From Pseudoglutamicibacter cumminsii (GTDB lineage Bacteria; Actinomycetota; Actinomycetes; Actinomycetales; Micrococcaceae): DNA of 64,000 nucleotides. Position numbers and translations under genes: made by a program. The stretch covers positions 186,001 to 250,000 of the forward strand of contig NZ_QFWG01000002.1 of the NCBI RefSeq assembly GCF_003143995.1. Reading direction: 5' to 3'. Below are positions 26,815-39,213 of the stretch, piece after piece (positions within the stretch are counted from its first letter, which is position 1; each line of letters begins with the position of its first letter). The notes beneath the pieces were generated by a model. That model ran no database searches. It saw nothing but the letters and a program-made list of their open reading frames with translations, and had not been told where the DNA came from.

Positions 26815-26992
26815 AAGCTGCCGCGCAATCCACCGAACGGACCCCGCGAAGCAGCCACCGCATCGTGCTGTGTTTTAGCTGTGATAAACCTTACGGAAGA
26901 GTAATAACTGGCTACTTTTAGCGTAAAATAAGGGGTGTTGGAAGCAGTGATGCGTCCACCATTCTCACCATCCACCCTGAAGAAGGAATCGC

Positions 26993-28153
26993 ATGGCTAC
27001 CTCACGCAAAGGCAGCAGCAACTCAACCGCTCAGAGCACGGCGAGCACGGCCAAAGGGGACGTGAAGCCAGCAGAGGCATCGAAGGAACAGACTCCGATG
27101 GTCGCGGAATCCAACCGCGAGCTCCACGGCGAAGAAGCGCTGTACACCGTAAGCGGTACCACGCACCGCCGTGAGGAAAAGGACGAATTCCTGAAGCAGT
27201 TCCCAGACGATGTGGACTACAAGCAGCTCGACAAGACCGAGACCCGCTTCGACCCGATCGAGGAATCGCAGTCGGACCGCATCTCGCAGCTCGAGCTCGA
27301 TGACGACGCATGGCGTCAGGGCTACCCATACAAGAAGAAGCTCGGCCGCCGCGAATATGAAAAAGAGAAGCGCAAGCTCCAGATCGAACTGCTTAAAATG
27401 CAGCGCTGGATGCAGGACAACGACGAGCGCCTCGTCATCATCTTCGAAGGCCGCGACGCCGCAGGTAAAGGTGGCGCGATCAAGCGTTTCACCGAGCACC
27501 TCAACCCGCGTGGCGCACGCGTTGTTGCACTCGCAAAGCCAACCGAGGTCGAACAGACCCAGTGGTACTTCCAGCGCTACATCCAGCATCTGCCATCGGG
27601 CGGCGAGATCGTGCTGTTCGACCGCTCGTGGTACAACCGTGCCGGCGTTGAGCGCGTCATGGGCTACTGCACCCCACGCCAGTACGTCGAATTCATGCGC
27701 GAAACCCCAGAGCTCGAGCGCATGCTCGTGAACTCGGGTATCCGCCTGGTCAAGCTGTGGTTCTCGGTATCCCGTGCAGAACAGTTGCACCGCTTCGCAT
27801 CCCGCGGAACCGACCCAGTGCGTCAGTGGAAGCTCTCGCCAACCGACCTCGCGTCCCTCGACAAGTGGGACGCCTACACCGAGGCCAAGCAGGCGATGTT
27901 CTTCTACACCCACACCGGGGATGCCCCATGGACCGTGGTGAAGTCCAACGACAAGAAGCGCGCACGCCTCGAAGCGATCCGCCACGTCCTCAACACGGTC
28001 GATTACCCAGGTAAGGACCCTGAGGTTGTCTACGCGCCAGATCCGCTGATCGTGGGCTCGGCTGACCGCGTGTTCGAGGCCGACGAGGGCCCAGTGGGCG
28101 AATTCCCGCTCATCGACGGTTTCGCCACGGACGCCTCAAACTCGGACGACTAA
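26993..28153 (+). CDS. ppk2: Polyphosphate kinase 2 family protein
   Basis: PPK2 enzymes move phosphate between polyphosphate and nucleotides. The 386-residue protein has Walker A FEGRDAAGKGGAIKRF near residue 160, Walker B EIVLFDRSWYNRAGVERVMG near 205, and the lid region RFASRGTDPVRQWKLSP. These fit the single-domain PPK2 fold; class I against II or III cannot be decided by eye. The first 60 residues are Ser/Thr/Lys-rich and probably disordered. The start ATG follows ctgaagaaggaatcgc. The region upstream (26920-26940) is AT-rich with TAAAAT, a possible -10. It stands alone between two terminators. Confidence 0.92.
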   Translation: MATSRKGSSNSTAQSTASTAKGDVKPAEASKEQTPMVAESNRELHGEEALYTVSGTTHRREEKDEFLKQFPDDVDYKQLDKTETRFDPIEESQSDRISQLELDDDAWRQGYPYKKKLGRREYEKEKRKLQIELLKMQRWMQDNDERLVIIFEGRDAAGKGGAIKRFTEHLNPRGARVVALAKPTEVEQTQWYFQRYIQHLPSGGEIVLFDRSWYNRAGVERVMGYCTPRQYVEFMRETPELERMLVNSGIRLVKLWFSVSRAEQLHRFASRGTDPVRQWKLSPTDLASLDKWDAYTEAKQAMFFYTHTGDAPWTVVKSNDKKRARLEAIRHVLNTVDYPGKDPEVVYAPDPLIVGSADRVFEADEGPVGEFPLIDGFATDASNSDD

Positions 28154-28192
28154 AGCTCAGCTCGCGTGAGCGAGCCGCAACCTGATTGTTCA

Positions 28193-28235
28193 CCGCGCCG
28201 TGGGTGATGCTTTCCACAGCATCGCCCGCGGCGCG
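28193..28235 (+). terminator. Hairpin after ppk2
   Basis: The arm from 28193 (CCGCGCCG, GGGTGATGCT) pairs with AGCATCGCCC and CGGCGCGG up to 28235, with small bulges and a ttccac loop. There is no strong T-run. Confidence 0.7.
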
Positions 28236-28285
28236 GTTGCGTGTTAGGAAGCGGCTAAGCGCATCAGGGCTCGTAGGATAGGGAT

Positions 28286-29635
28286 ATGACTCGACTATTC
28301 GGCACCGATGGCGTGCGCGGCAGAGCAAATCAACTCCTAACCCCGGAGCTGGCGATGAGCCTCGCTCAGTCGGCGTCCGTGGTCTTGGGCTTCAACGACA
28401 TCGAAGGCAGCCGGAAACCGGTTGCGGTCGTCGCTAAGGATCCGCGCATTTCGGGCTCCTTCATCTCCGCGGCCATCGAGGCGGGGCTCTCAGCTTCCGG
28501 CGTTGAGGTTTACGATGCGGGCACGCTCCCAACCCCGGCAGCGGCGTATCTGGTCGCGGATTTGGAAGCGGATTTCGGCGTCATGATTTCGGCGTCCCAC
28601 AACCCTGCGCCAGACAACGGGATCAAGTTCCTGGCGCGCGGCGGACAGAAGCTCGATGACGCGCTTGAGGACGCGATCGAGTCTCGCATGCAGCTTGAAC
28701 CGTTGCGTCCGCAAGGCGGCGATGTGGGCCGCGTGTACCGCTTCGCTGACGCGGAAGACCGGTACGTGATGCATCTGCTGCAGACGCTGCCGAACCGCCT
28801 GGACGGCCTCAAGATCGTGATCGACGCGGCGCACGGTGCGGCTTCTGGTTGTTCTCCGGATGCGTTCCGCGCGGCAGGCGCTGAGGTCGTGGTGATCGGT
28901 GCGTCCCCGGATGGTTTGAACATCAACGAAGGCTGCGGTTCGACGCACCTCGAGATGCTACAGAAGGCTGTTGTTGAGCACGGCGCCGATATGGGTGTCG
29001 CTCACGATGGCGACGCTGACCGCTGCTTGACCGTTGACCACGAGGGCAACGTGATCGATGGCGACAAGGAGATGGCGATCCTAGCCATCGCTATGCACGA
29101 GGCCGGCAAGCTCAAGGATGACACGTTGGTGGTCACGGTCATGAGCAACTTGGGGCTCAAGCTCGCGATGAAGGAGCACGGCATCAACGTTGTTGAGACC
29201 GCGGTGGGTGACCGCTACGTCCTCGAAGAGATGCGTAAGAACGGTTATTCGCTGGGCGGTGAGCAGTCCGGTCACGTGATTATGCAGGAATTCGCGACGA
29301 CGGGCGATGGCGTGCTCACGGGCCTGCATCTTGCCGCGCGGGTTGCCGCCACTGGTAAGTCGCTCAAGGAGCTCGGCGATGCTGTCACGGTTTTGCCGCA
29401 GGTCCTGATCAACGTGCGCGGCGTCGATAAGGCGGGTGTTGGATCTTCTGAACAGATCCAGGAGGCTGTGGCTGAGGCGGAGGAACGCTTGGGTGACACG
29501 GGCCGCGTACTGTTGCGCCCATCGGGCACTGAGCCGGTGGTGCGCGTGATGGTTGAGGCCGCTACCGAGGAGCAGGCCACCGATGAGGCGCGCCGCTTGG
29601 CGCAGAGGGTGCAGACGGCGCTGCCGCTGGGGTAG
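28286..29635 (+). CDS. glmM: Phosphoglucosamine mutase
   Basis: GlmM converts glucosamine-6-phosphate to glucosamine-1-phosphate for UDP-GlcNAc synthesis. The 449-residue protein begins [14 protein letters not shown], has the phosphoserine loop [17 protein letters not shown] near residue 100, the metal loop [13 protein letters not shown] near 240 and the C-terminal [20 protein letters not shown] (28274-28279) lies exactly 6 nt before the ATG with no ribosome binding site, which points to a leaderless message. glmS, the preceding step, is 1.8 kb downstream. Confidence 0.97.
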   Translation: MTRLFGTDGVRGRANQLLTPELAMSLAQSASVVLGFNDIEGSRKPVAVVAKDPRISGSFISAAIEAGLSASGVEVYDAGTLPTPAAAYLVADLEADFGVMISASHNPAPDNGIKFLARGGQKLDDALEDAIESRMQLEPLRPQGGDVGRVYRFADAEDRYVMHLLQTLPNRLDGLKIVIDAAHGAASGCSPDAFRAAGAEVVVIGASPDGLNINEGCGSTHLEMLQKAVVEHGADMGVAHDGDADRCLTVDHEGNVIDGDKEMAILAIAMHEAGKLKDDTLVVTVMSNLGLKLAMKEHGINVVETAVGDRYVLEEMRKNGYSLGGEQSGHVIMQEFATTGDGVLTGLHLAARVAATGKSLKELGDAVTVLPQVLINVRGVDKAGVGSSEQIQEAVAEAEERLGDTGRVLLRPSGTEPVVRVMVEAATEEQATDEARRLAQRVQTALPLG

Positions 29636-29696
29636 GCCTGCTCGGTTAGGTCTGTGCGCTGATCGGCGCAGAGAGACGTAAACGGCGGAGATATTA

Positions 29697-29740
29697 AACG
29701 GCTGGGGCCCGGAACCGAATGGTTCCGGGCCCCAGCCGTT
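29697..29740. terminator. Bidirectional terminator between glmM and mscL
   Basis: A perfect 20-bp stem (29697-29716 with 29721-29740; ends AACGGCTGGG and CCCAGCCGTT) surrounds a GAAT loop between convergent genes. Confidence 0.85.
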
Positions 29741-29766
29741 GCGCTTAGCGCGCTAGAAGTTGGTGA

Positions 29767-30177
29767 TTAGCGGGCTACGTGGTCGCCACTGGAGCCCTGT
29801 GCGGTGCCGTTGAGGGCATCGCGGATTTCGGTGAGCAGCTGTACCTGTGGGTCGACTGCTTCTGCTTCCGGGTCGATGCCGAGCTTGCGGTTGCGGCGCT
29901 CGATCATCTTGTTCATTGGCATGACGATGCAGAAGTAGACAGCTGCTGCGATGAGCAGGAAGTTCACGATGGCGGTGAGCAGTACGCCGAGCTTGATGGA
30001 ACCGAAGACGAGCCAGTCGTCGAAGTTCGGGGTGCCCACGAGCATCGCGATAGCTGGCATGAGCACAGCCTGTACGAGTGCGTCGACGACCTTGCCGAAT
30101 GCGGCGCCGATGATGACGGCCACGGCAAGGTCCATGACGTTGCCCTGGGAGATGAAGTCTTTAAAGCCTTTGATCAT
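29767..30177 (-). CDS. mscL: Large-conductance mechanosensitive channel
   Basis: MscL opens under membrane tension and releases solutes after osmotic downshock. The 136-residue product begins MIKGFKDFISQGNVMDLAVAV and has two transmembrane helices (about 17-40 and 66-90) and a C-terminal amphipathic helix (VQLLTEIRDALNG). ATG 30177 is chosen over the longer open frame: TATACT (30184-30189 on this strand) sits exactly 6 nt upstream, so the message should start at or next to the ATG. It converges with glmM across a 20-bp terminator. Confidence 0.95.
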   Translation of the reverse strand: MIKGFKDFISQGNVMDLAVAVIIGAAFGKVVDALVQAVLMPAIAMLVGTPNFDDWLVFGSIKLGVLLTAIVNFLLIAAAVYFCIVMPMNKMIERRNRKLGIDPEAEAVDPQVQLLTEIRDALNGTAQGSSGDHVAR

Positions 30178-30183
30178 GCTTTG

Positions 30184-30189
30184 AGTATA
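30184..30189 (-). promoter_or_regulatory. -10 element of mscL, leaderless type
   Basis: On the minus strand this reads TATACT, six bases before the ATG. The -35 region is not conserved. Confidence 0.6.
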
Positions 30190-30244
30190 TGTGTTTTTGC
30201 TGTGTTTGGGACCCCGAAGAGTGGTTTCCGTAGTGTGATGTGCG

Positions 30245-31282
30245 TCAGATTTTCCGCAAGAGCATGTGGTGAACCGAGTGGTCGGAGTTTTTGGTGAGCA
30301 CAAGCTGGGCTCGACCGCGGGTTGGCCGCACATTTTGGGTGAGGTTGGGCTCGTTGATCCGGGTCCAGATGCTGGTTGCGGTAGCGATCGCTTCGTCGTC
30401 CGTAAGCTGCGCGTAGCGGTGGAAGTAGTTGTCTGGGAGGCTGAACGCTTTGGTGCGTAGCCGCATGAAGCGTTTGATGTACCAGTCGCGGATGTCTCGC
30501 GTGCGGGCGTCAACGTAGATCGAGAAGTCGAAGAAGTCGCTCAAAGCGAGCCCAACGGTGCCATCGCCGCGTAGCCGTGGCGGGGCGAGGACGTTGAGCC
30601 CTTCGACGATCAGCACATCGGGCTGGTCCACGATCGTGTATTCGCCCGGCACGATGTTGTAGAAGTGGTGCGAGTAGGTGGGGACCTTGACGTTGGGCGT
30701 TCCGGATTTCACTTCGGTGATGAAGCGCATGAGTGCGCGCTGGTCGTAGGATTCTGGGAATCCTTTGCGGTCCATGATGCCGCGGCGGATGAGCTCTTCG
30801 TTGGGGTAGAGGAACCCGTCGGTTGTGACGAGCTGAACTTTAGGGGTACCCGGCCAGAGGCTCAAGAGCTCGCGTAGAACACGTGAAGTGGTTGATTTCC
30901 CGACGGCGACGGACCCCGCAACCCCGATGACGAATGGGGTGCGGCGGAAGTGTTCGCCGAGGAACCTGTTGGTTGCCGAGTGTGTTGCGGCTGCACCTTC
31001 GACGTAGAGCGACAGCAAGCGAGACAGCGGTAGGTAGACTTCGCGGATTTCGTCTTGGTCGAGGCGATCGCCGAGCGCGTTGAGGCGTTCGACGTCTTCC
31101 GCGCTGAAAGGCTGCTCCATGGTGTGGGCTAGGCGTGCCCACGTGGCGCGGTCAAGCCCAACGAACGGGGAGCGGCCGCCGGTGCTTTCGCTGTGTGCGG
31201 CATTGGCGGCGTTGGTGCTTTCGAGCGAATCGTCGTCTAGCGCTTCGTCAATGAGGTCCTCAGGGGTGGTCATCCACTTCAT
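30245..31282 (-). CDS. coaA: Type I pantothenate kinase
   Basis: CoaA phosphorylates pantothenate, the first step of coenzyme A synthesis. The protein has the P-loop GVAGSVAVGKSTTSRVL near residue 123, TTDGFLYPN, and the signature SHHFYNIVPGEY with VLIVEGLNVL. I place the start at ATG 31282 (MKWMTTPEDLI): AAAGAT lies 6 nt upstream on this strand. An upstream start at 31327 would add 15 residues, and ATG 31273 would remove three. The N-terminal 45 residues are acidic and variable. The length is 345 residues. Confidence 0.94.
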   Translation of the reverse strand: MKWMTTPEDLIDEALDDDSLESTNAANAAHSESTGGRSPFVGLDRATWARLAHTMEQPFSAEDVERLNALGDRLDQDEIREVYLPLSRLLSLYVEGAAATHSATNRFLGEHFRRTPFVIGVAGSVAVGKSTTSRVLRELLSLWPGTPKVQLVTTDGFLYPNEELIRRGIMDRKGFPESYDQRALMRFITEVKSGTPNVKVPTYSHHFYNIVPGEYTIVDQPDVLIVEGLNVLAPPRLRGDGTVGLALSDFFDFSIYVDARTRDIRDWYIKRFMRLRTKAFSLPDNYFHRYAQLTDDEAIATATSIWTRINEPNLTQNVRPTRGRAQLVLTKNSDHSVHHMLLRKI

Positions 31283-31312
31283 TGTGTCATCTTTGGGGCA
31301 TGCGTGTTGAAC

Positions 31313-31362
31313 GGCCGCGTGGCTCATCCCGCCGTGTGGCCGCGTGGCTCATCCCGCCGCGT
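31313..31362. repeat. 25-bp near-perfect tandem duplication between coaA and glmS
   Basis: The unit GGCCGCGTGGCTCATCCCGC plus 5 more bases occurs at 31313-31337 and 31338-31362, with one difference (CCGTGT against CCGCGT). It lies between the divergent genes coaA and glmS. Confidence 0.9.
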
Positions 31363-31401
31363 GGCACAGCCCGTTAGGGGAGAGGTGATAAGTTTTTTGT
31401 C

Positions 31402-33276
<1,875 letters not shown>

Positions 33277-33285
33277 ACGTTGCGT

Positions 33286-33333
33286 TTCACGCACCCACTG
33301 CCGCTAAAACAATGTGCGCGGTGGGTGCGTGAA
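33286..33333 (+). terminator. Hairpin after glmS
   Basis: TTCACGCACCCAC (33286-33298) pairs with GTGGGTGCGTGAA (33321-33333), 13 bp. No T-run follows; the eamA ribosome binding site comes 8 nt later. Confidence 0.7.
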
Positions 33334-33355
33334 CGGTTTGTAGGAGAAGGCAACA

Positions 33356-34261
33356 GTGTCTCGTCTTCATGCCGTTGCGGCTGCGTTGGGCATCGTCATT
33401 TGGGGTACCCAGTTCGTTGTGGCCAATGCCGCGATGGAGCATATGAGCCCGTATCTGTTGGTGGCGTTGCGGTTCTTGCCGTTGGCGATCATCGCGCTCG
33501 CCGTGGTTCCTAAACCGAAGGTTTCATGGTGGGTCATCATCGGCTATGGGACGTTGATGGGTTCGCTTGAGTTCGGCTTGCTGTTCTTGTCGATGCGGGT
33601 GGGGCTTTCGTCGGGGCTCGCGTCGTTGGTGATTCAGTCTTCGGCGCCGTTGACGGTGATTTTGAGCGCGGTATTGTTCAGGGTTCGGCCTACGATGCGG
33701 GTCGCGGTGGGGCTGCTGTTGTGTGTGGCAGCGCTGGTGGTGATTGGTGCTGGCAGAGGCGGTTCGGCTCCCGTGGCTGGCGTCGTGATTTGTGTCTTGA
33801 GCGGTTTGGCATGGGCGTTTGGCAACATTCTTGCGGGGCGGGTTCGGTGCCGTGAGCCGTTCGCGTTGGCGTTGTGGATGGCGGTTGCTGTCCCGATTCC
33901 GATGCTGGTGCTGGCTTTGATTGTGGATGGTCCGCAGGCGACGTGGGCGGGTGTGTCTTCTTTGTGGGGCCCGGACGCGGTGACTGTCGTGTTGGCTGTG
34001 CTGTATTTGGGCTTGATGTCCTCGGCGGTTGCGACCGGTATTTGGACGTTCCTGATCAGCCAGTATGGTGCGGATCGGATCGCGCCGTTGTCCACCGCGG
34101 TTCCGGTGATTGGCGTTGCGATGGGTGCGCTGGTCTTGCATGAGCCGCTTGGCACTGAGGTGTTGATTGCTGGCGCTGTGATGGTGGTGGGTCTGTTCTT
34201 GGTGACGTATCAGCGCCGCAGGCCGCCGAATCTGTTGGATACGCGAGAGCCGGCCACGTAG
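33356..34261 (+). CDS. EamA/DMT-family transporter
   Basis: The 301-residue protein has about ten hydrophobic segments in two halves, each like an EamA unit (ALGIVIWGTQFVVANAAME, LVALRFLPLAIIAL; second half GLAWAFGNILAGR, ISQYGADRIAPLSTAVPVIG). The family exports amino acids and other metabolites, and the substrate cannot be told from sequence. The GTG start follows gtaggagaagg. A 10-bp inverted repeat (AGAGCCGGCC with GGCCGGCTCT, 34246-34278) overlaps its 3' end and may terminate both it and the convergent galU. Confidence 0.9.
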   Translation: MSRLHAVAAALGIVIWGTQFVVANAAMEHMSPYLLVALRFLPLAIIALAVVPKPKVSWWVIIGYGTLMGSLEFGLLFLSMRVGLSSGLASLVIQSSAPLTVILSAVLFRVRPTMRVAVGLLLCVAALVVIGAGRGGSAPVAGVVICVLSGLAWAFGNILAGRVRCREPFALALWMAVAVPIPMLVLALIVDGPQATWAGVSSLWGPDAVTVVLAVLYLGLMSSAVATGIWTFLISQYGADRIAPLSTAVPVIGVAMGALVLHEPLGTEVLIAGAVMVVGLFLVTYQRRRPPNLLDTREPAT

Positions 34262-34277
34262 GCTGCGCGGCCGGCTC

Positions 34278-34341
34278 TGGTGCGGGGCAGTTGTGGTGCG
34301 GGGTTAGTCGCTTTTAGGAAGCCCCGCGGACGCTTTTAGGA
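34278..34341. repeat. Two interleaved direct repeats in the eamA-galU gap
   Basis: TGGTGCGGGG occurs at 34278-34287 and 34294-34303. CGCTTTTAGGA occurs at 34309-34319 and 34331-34341. The second copy of the latter contains the galU stop (tta on this strand). Confidence 0.85.
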
Positions 34342-35229
34342 CGCGGTGAATTCGTTGAGCCATTCGCGTAGATCTGGCCCGAGGTCTTCGCGCTGGCACG
34401 CGAGTTCGATCACGGCTTTGAGGTAGGAGAGTTTGTCGCCGGTGTCGTAGCGGCGGCCGCGGAAGATGACCGCGGTGACGCCGCCGCCGTCTTCTGCCGG
34501 CATCGCGGCGAGCTCAAGCAGGGCGTCGGTCAGCTGGATTTCCCCGCCGCGGCCTGGGGCGGTGCGTTCGAGGACGTCGAACACCGCTGGGTGGAGCACG
34601 TAGCGCCCGATGACTGCGAGGTTGGAAGGCGCGTCCTCGACCTTGGGTTTTTCGACAAGGTCGGTCACGCGGACGAAGTCCTCGCCGTCGACTTCTTGGA
34701 CGGCCGCGCAGCCGTAGGAGGAGATGTCGTCGGGATCGACTTCCATGAGGGCGATGACGGAACCGCCGACGCGCGCTTGGACGTCGATCATGTCGCTCAG
34801 TAGGGTCGAGGATTCTTCGATGAGGTCGTCGCCGAGTAACACCGCGAACGGTTCGTTGCCCACGTGGCCGGCCGCGCGGCCGACAGCGTGGCCGAGGCCT
34901 TTGGGTTCGCCCTGGCGGATGTAGTGGACGTCGCCGAGCTCGGTTGCGTGCTGGACTGCTTTGAGGAGTTTCTTTTTGCCGGCTTTTTCAAGCTGCTCTT
35001 CGAGGTATGGGGAAGCGTCGAAGTGGTCCTCGAGGGAGCGCTTGGGTGCGCCGGTGATCATGAGGAGGTCATCGAGTCCCGCGTTGACTGCTTCTTCGAC
35101 GACGTATTGGATGGCTGGGCGGTCGACGACCGGCAGCATTTCTTTAGGCATCGCTTTCGTGGCGGGGAGGAAGCGGGTTCCGAGGCCCGCCACAGGGAAG
35201 ACAGCTTTACGGACTGTGAACTGGTTCAT
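34336..35229 (-). CDS. galU: UTP-glucose-1-phosphate uridylyltransferase
   Basis: GalU makes UDP-glucose. The protein has the nucleotidyl-transfer signature AVFPVAGLGTRFLPATKAMPKE-like start (PVAGLGTRFLPATKAMPKE), PAIQYVVEEAVNAG, LPKGLGHAVGRAAGH-type QGEPKGLGHAVGRA, and GRYVLHPAVFDVLE. I use ATG 35229 (MNQFTVRKAV); ATG 35238, three codons earlier, is equally possible. The length is 297 residues. The product is the substrate of the UDP-glucose dehydrogenase encoded at 39214-40569. Confidence 0.95.
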   Translation of the reverse strand: MNQFTVRKAVFPVAGLGTRFLPATKAMPKEMLPVVDRPAIQYVVEEAVNAGLDDLLMITGAPKRSLEDHFDASPYLEEQLEKAGKKKLLKAVQHATELGDVHYIRQGEPKGLGHAVGRAAGHVGNEPFAVLLGDDLIEESSTLLSDMIDVQARVGGSVIALMEVDPDDISSYGCAAVQEVDGEDFVRVTDLVEKPKVEDAPSNLAVIGRYVLHPAVFDVLERTAPGRGGEIQLTDALLELAAMPAEDGGGVTAVIFRGRRYDTGDKLSYLKAVIELACQREDLGPDLREWLNEFTAS

Positions 35230-35337
35230 TCTCCGCATTAAACCAGGCCAGGTTAGCTTGAGGTAAACGGAGGCTATATGTTTGTTCGCTTTCGCGGGGG
35301 TTCGGGAGCCGCGTCTGAACAGCGATAGCATCGAAGC

Positions 35338-35688
35338 ATGATTGTGGGCATCGGTGTTGATGTTGTGGACGTTCCGCGTTTCGAAAAGTTGATCGCGCGG
35401 ACCCCGGCTTTGGTTGAGCGCTTGTTTTGCCCTGAGGAGCGTCAGGTGCGTACGCGTTCCCTTGCGGCGCGTTTCGCCGCGAAGGAAGCGGTCGCGAAGG
35501 CGTTGGGTTCCCCGGGCGGGATGGTGTGGCATGACTGCGAGGTGTGCACGCTTGAATCCGGTGCCCCGGAGCTAGCCATCCGTGGAAGCGTCAAGGCGGT
35601 TGCGGACCAGCTCGGTGTCCGGCGCTGGCACGTTTCGTTGACCCACGATGGCGATGTTGCGATCGCCTATGTGATCGCTGAAGGCTAG
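35338..35688 (+). CDS. acpS: Holo-[acyl-carrier-protein] synthase
   Basis: AcpS transfers 4'-phosphopantetheine from CoA to acyl carrier protein. The 116-residue protein begins [18 protein letters not shown], holding the metal-binding Asp, and has [17 protein letters not shown] near residue 45 and [17 protein letters not shown] at the end. TAGCAT (35326-35331) lies exactly 6 nt before the ATG, a leaderless layout. nnrD follows 31 nt later. coaA, nearby, supplies the CoA pathway. Confidence 0.96.
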   Translation: MIVGIGVDVVDVPRFEKLIARTPALVERLFCPEERQVRTRSLAARFAAKEAVAKALGSPGGMVWHDCEVCTLESGAPELAIRGSVKAVADQLGVRRWHVSLTHDGDVAIAYVIAEG

Positions 35689-35706
35689 AAGTCACCAAGG
35701 CTAGAA
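35681..35706. repeat. 10-bp direct repeat including the acpS stop
   Basis: AAGGCTAGAA occurs at 35681-35690, where it contains the TAG stop, and at 35697-35706, just before the nnrD start. Confidence 0.85.
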
Positions 35707-35719
35707 ACCAGGTATCGCG

Positions 35720-37318
35720 ATGCATCTTTTGTTCAGCCCGGATGAAATTCGTGAGGCGGAGGCCCCCATGCTCGCCGCGTGTGAGGCGGCTGGCGATCCG
35801 GATCGGCTCATGCGACAAGCGGCGCACGGGCTCACGGTGCACATCGCACGGACCGTGACGCGACGTCCAGCGCTAGGGGAGCCGACCGTGCCGGCCCCCG
35901 CATCGTTGGCTGTTCAGGTTGAGCCGTCTGCGTCTTCCGGCGCTCGCGCACTGCCTCGTGGTGGACTGCTGCGTGGCGCGCGAATCGTGGGCCTGATTGG
36001 TCCGGGTAACAACGGTGGCGATGGGCTGTATGCGCTAGCGGGGCTGGCTGGCCGCGGGGCACGATGCGTGGCTGTCATGGTTGCGGACCGTTGGCATGAG
36101 CGCGCAGCGGCTGCAGCTCGGGAAGCCGGGGTTGAGATCGTGCTGCACGATCAGGCGCTGGATCAGCTCGCCACAGCGGATGTGATCGTTGATGCGGTTC
36201 TGGGGATTGGAGCCAAGGGTGGGATGCCGATTCCAGGCTGGGATGCAGCCGCGCAGCGGTGGGCCGTTGATGGCGAGCCCCTCGATGCGCTCGTTGTTGC
36301 GGCGGACTGCCCGTCGGGGCTCAACACCGCAACTGGTGCGGCTGATGAGCTCGTTCCAGCCGCTGACATGACGGTCACGTTCGGTGCGTTGAAGCGTGGG
36401 CTCGCGGTGGGTGCGGCGCGAGAGAAAACAGGCGATATCTATCTGGTGGAGATCGGATTGCAGCCGCCGCGGGATATACGGATGATGCCGCGGCTCGTGA
36501 CCCCGGCCGAAGCTGACCGTGAGCTGCTGGCGCCGCATGCGAGCGATCACAAGTATTCGCGCGGGGTTCTGGGCGTGCTTGCGGGCTCGCCGGAGTATCC
36601 GGGTGCCGCGGTTCTGTGCGCGAAAGCCGCCGCGGACATCGGTGCGCACGACGCGGGGCGCGGCGGCATCGGGATGCTCGTGTCCGCGGGCCGCGGGGCT
36701 GGTGGATCGGCCGTGGTGCAGGCTCTTCCGGAGGTCGTGGCGATCGAGCGGGGCGAGCTGACCAAGACCGAATGGCCTGCCGCGGCGCGCAAGGTGAGCG
36801 CGTGGGTCGTGGGCCCGGGGCTCGGCGATGACCCGGAGGATATTGAGCCGGCGCTCGCCGTGATGCGTGACAGCCGCGGCCCCGTTGTCGTGGACGCCTC
36901 AGCGCTCGCAGTGTGGGAGCCTGCGGGGCTTCACGTGCTGACTCCGCATGCGGGAGAGTTCGCTGCGCTCGCGAAGCGTTTGGGAGTGAAGACTGCGGCC
37001 CCAAACGAGGATCCGCTGACCGCCGCACGCGATCTTGCTTCGGAGACCGGCGCGGTGGTTCTGCTCAAAGGCTCAGCGACGGTGATCGCGGGGCCAGACG
37101 GCGCAACCTTCGTAGCGGCATCGGCGGCGCCGACGCTGGCCCGCGCCGGTTCGGGGGACAAACTCGCTGGCGTGGTGGGTGCGATGCTCGCGACCCACGC
37201 TGCCCGTGCCACTTCCAGCGGGGGAGAGCTCAGCCCGGAACGCCTCACCCCGGAACGCATTGCGCAACTGACCGCGGCGGCCGCGGTTCTGCACGGAGTG
37301 AAATACAGCGCCGTATAG
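35720..37318 (+). CDS. nnrD: Bifunctional NAD(P)H-hydrate epimerase / ADP-dependent dehydratase
   Basis: This repair protein converts damaged NAD(P)H hydrates back to NAD(P)H. The N-terminal YjeF_N half (1 to about 235) has LIGPGNNGGDGLYALAGL and VDAVLGIGAKGG. The C-terminal carbohydrate-kinase-like half (about 245-532) has VLGVLAGSPEYPGAAVL, GPGLG, LTPHAGEFAAL, LLKGSATVIAGPDG and ARAGSGDKLAGVVGAML. In the last motif the usual GTGDVLAG is GSGDKLAG, but the catalytic Asp is kept. A proline/alanine linker near residues 50-85 is longer than usual. The length is 532. The start ATG has the weak site accaggtatcgcg. Confidence 0.94.
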   Translation: MHLLFSPDEIREAEAPMLAACEAAGDPDRLMRQAAHGLTVHIARTVTRRPALGEPTVPAPASLAVQVEPSASSGARALPRGGLLRGARIVGLIGPGNNGGDGLYALAGLAGRGARCVAVMVADRWHERAAAAAREAGVEIVLHDQALDQLATADVIVDAVLGIGAKGGMPIPGWDAAAQRWAVDGEPLDALVVAADCPSGLNTATGAADELVPAADMTVTFGALKRGLAVGAAREKTGDIYLVEIGLQPPRDIRMMPRLVTPAEADRELLAPHASDHKYSRGVLGVLAGSPEYPGAAVLCAKAAADIGAHDAGRGGIGMLVSAGRGAGGSAVVQALPEVVAIERGELTKTEWPAAARKVSAWVVGPGLGDDPEDIEPALAVMRDSRGPVVVDASALAVWEPAGLHVLTPHAGEFAALAKRLGVKTAAPNEDPLTAARDLASETGAVVLLKGSATVIAGPDGATFVAASAAPTLARAGSGDKLAGVVGAMLATHAARATSSGGELSPERLTPERIAQLTAAAAVLHGVKYSAV

Positions 37319-37340
37319 CCTACACATCGCCGTCTAGCCT
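37309..37340. repeat. 13-bp imperfect direct repeat including the nnrD stop
   Basis: CGCCGTATAGCCT (37309-37321, containing the TAG stop) and CGCCGTCTAGCCT (37328-37340) differ at one base. Confidence 0.8.
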
Positions 37341-37372
37341 GCTCCGCCCGGCCGTGCGCCGCCCGCGCGGCT

Positions 37373-39213
<1,841 letters not shown>

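Noticed and set aside
31363-31401. A glmS ribozyme in front of glmS.
   Set aside because: The space between the repeat and the start is under 40 nt, and a -10-like hexamer sits 7 nt before the ATG, so no room exists for the ribozyme.
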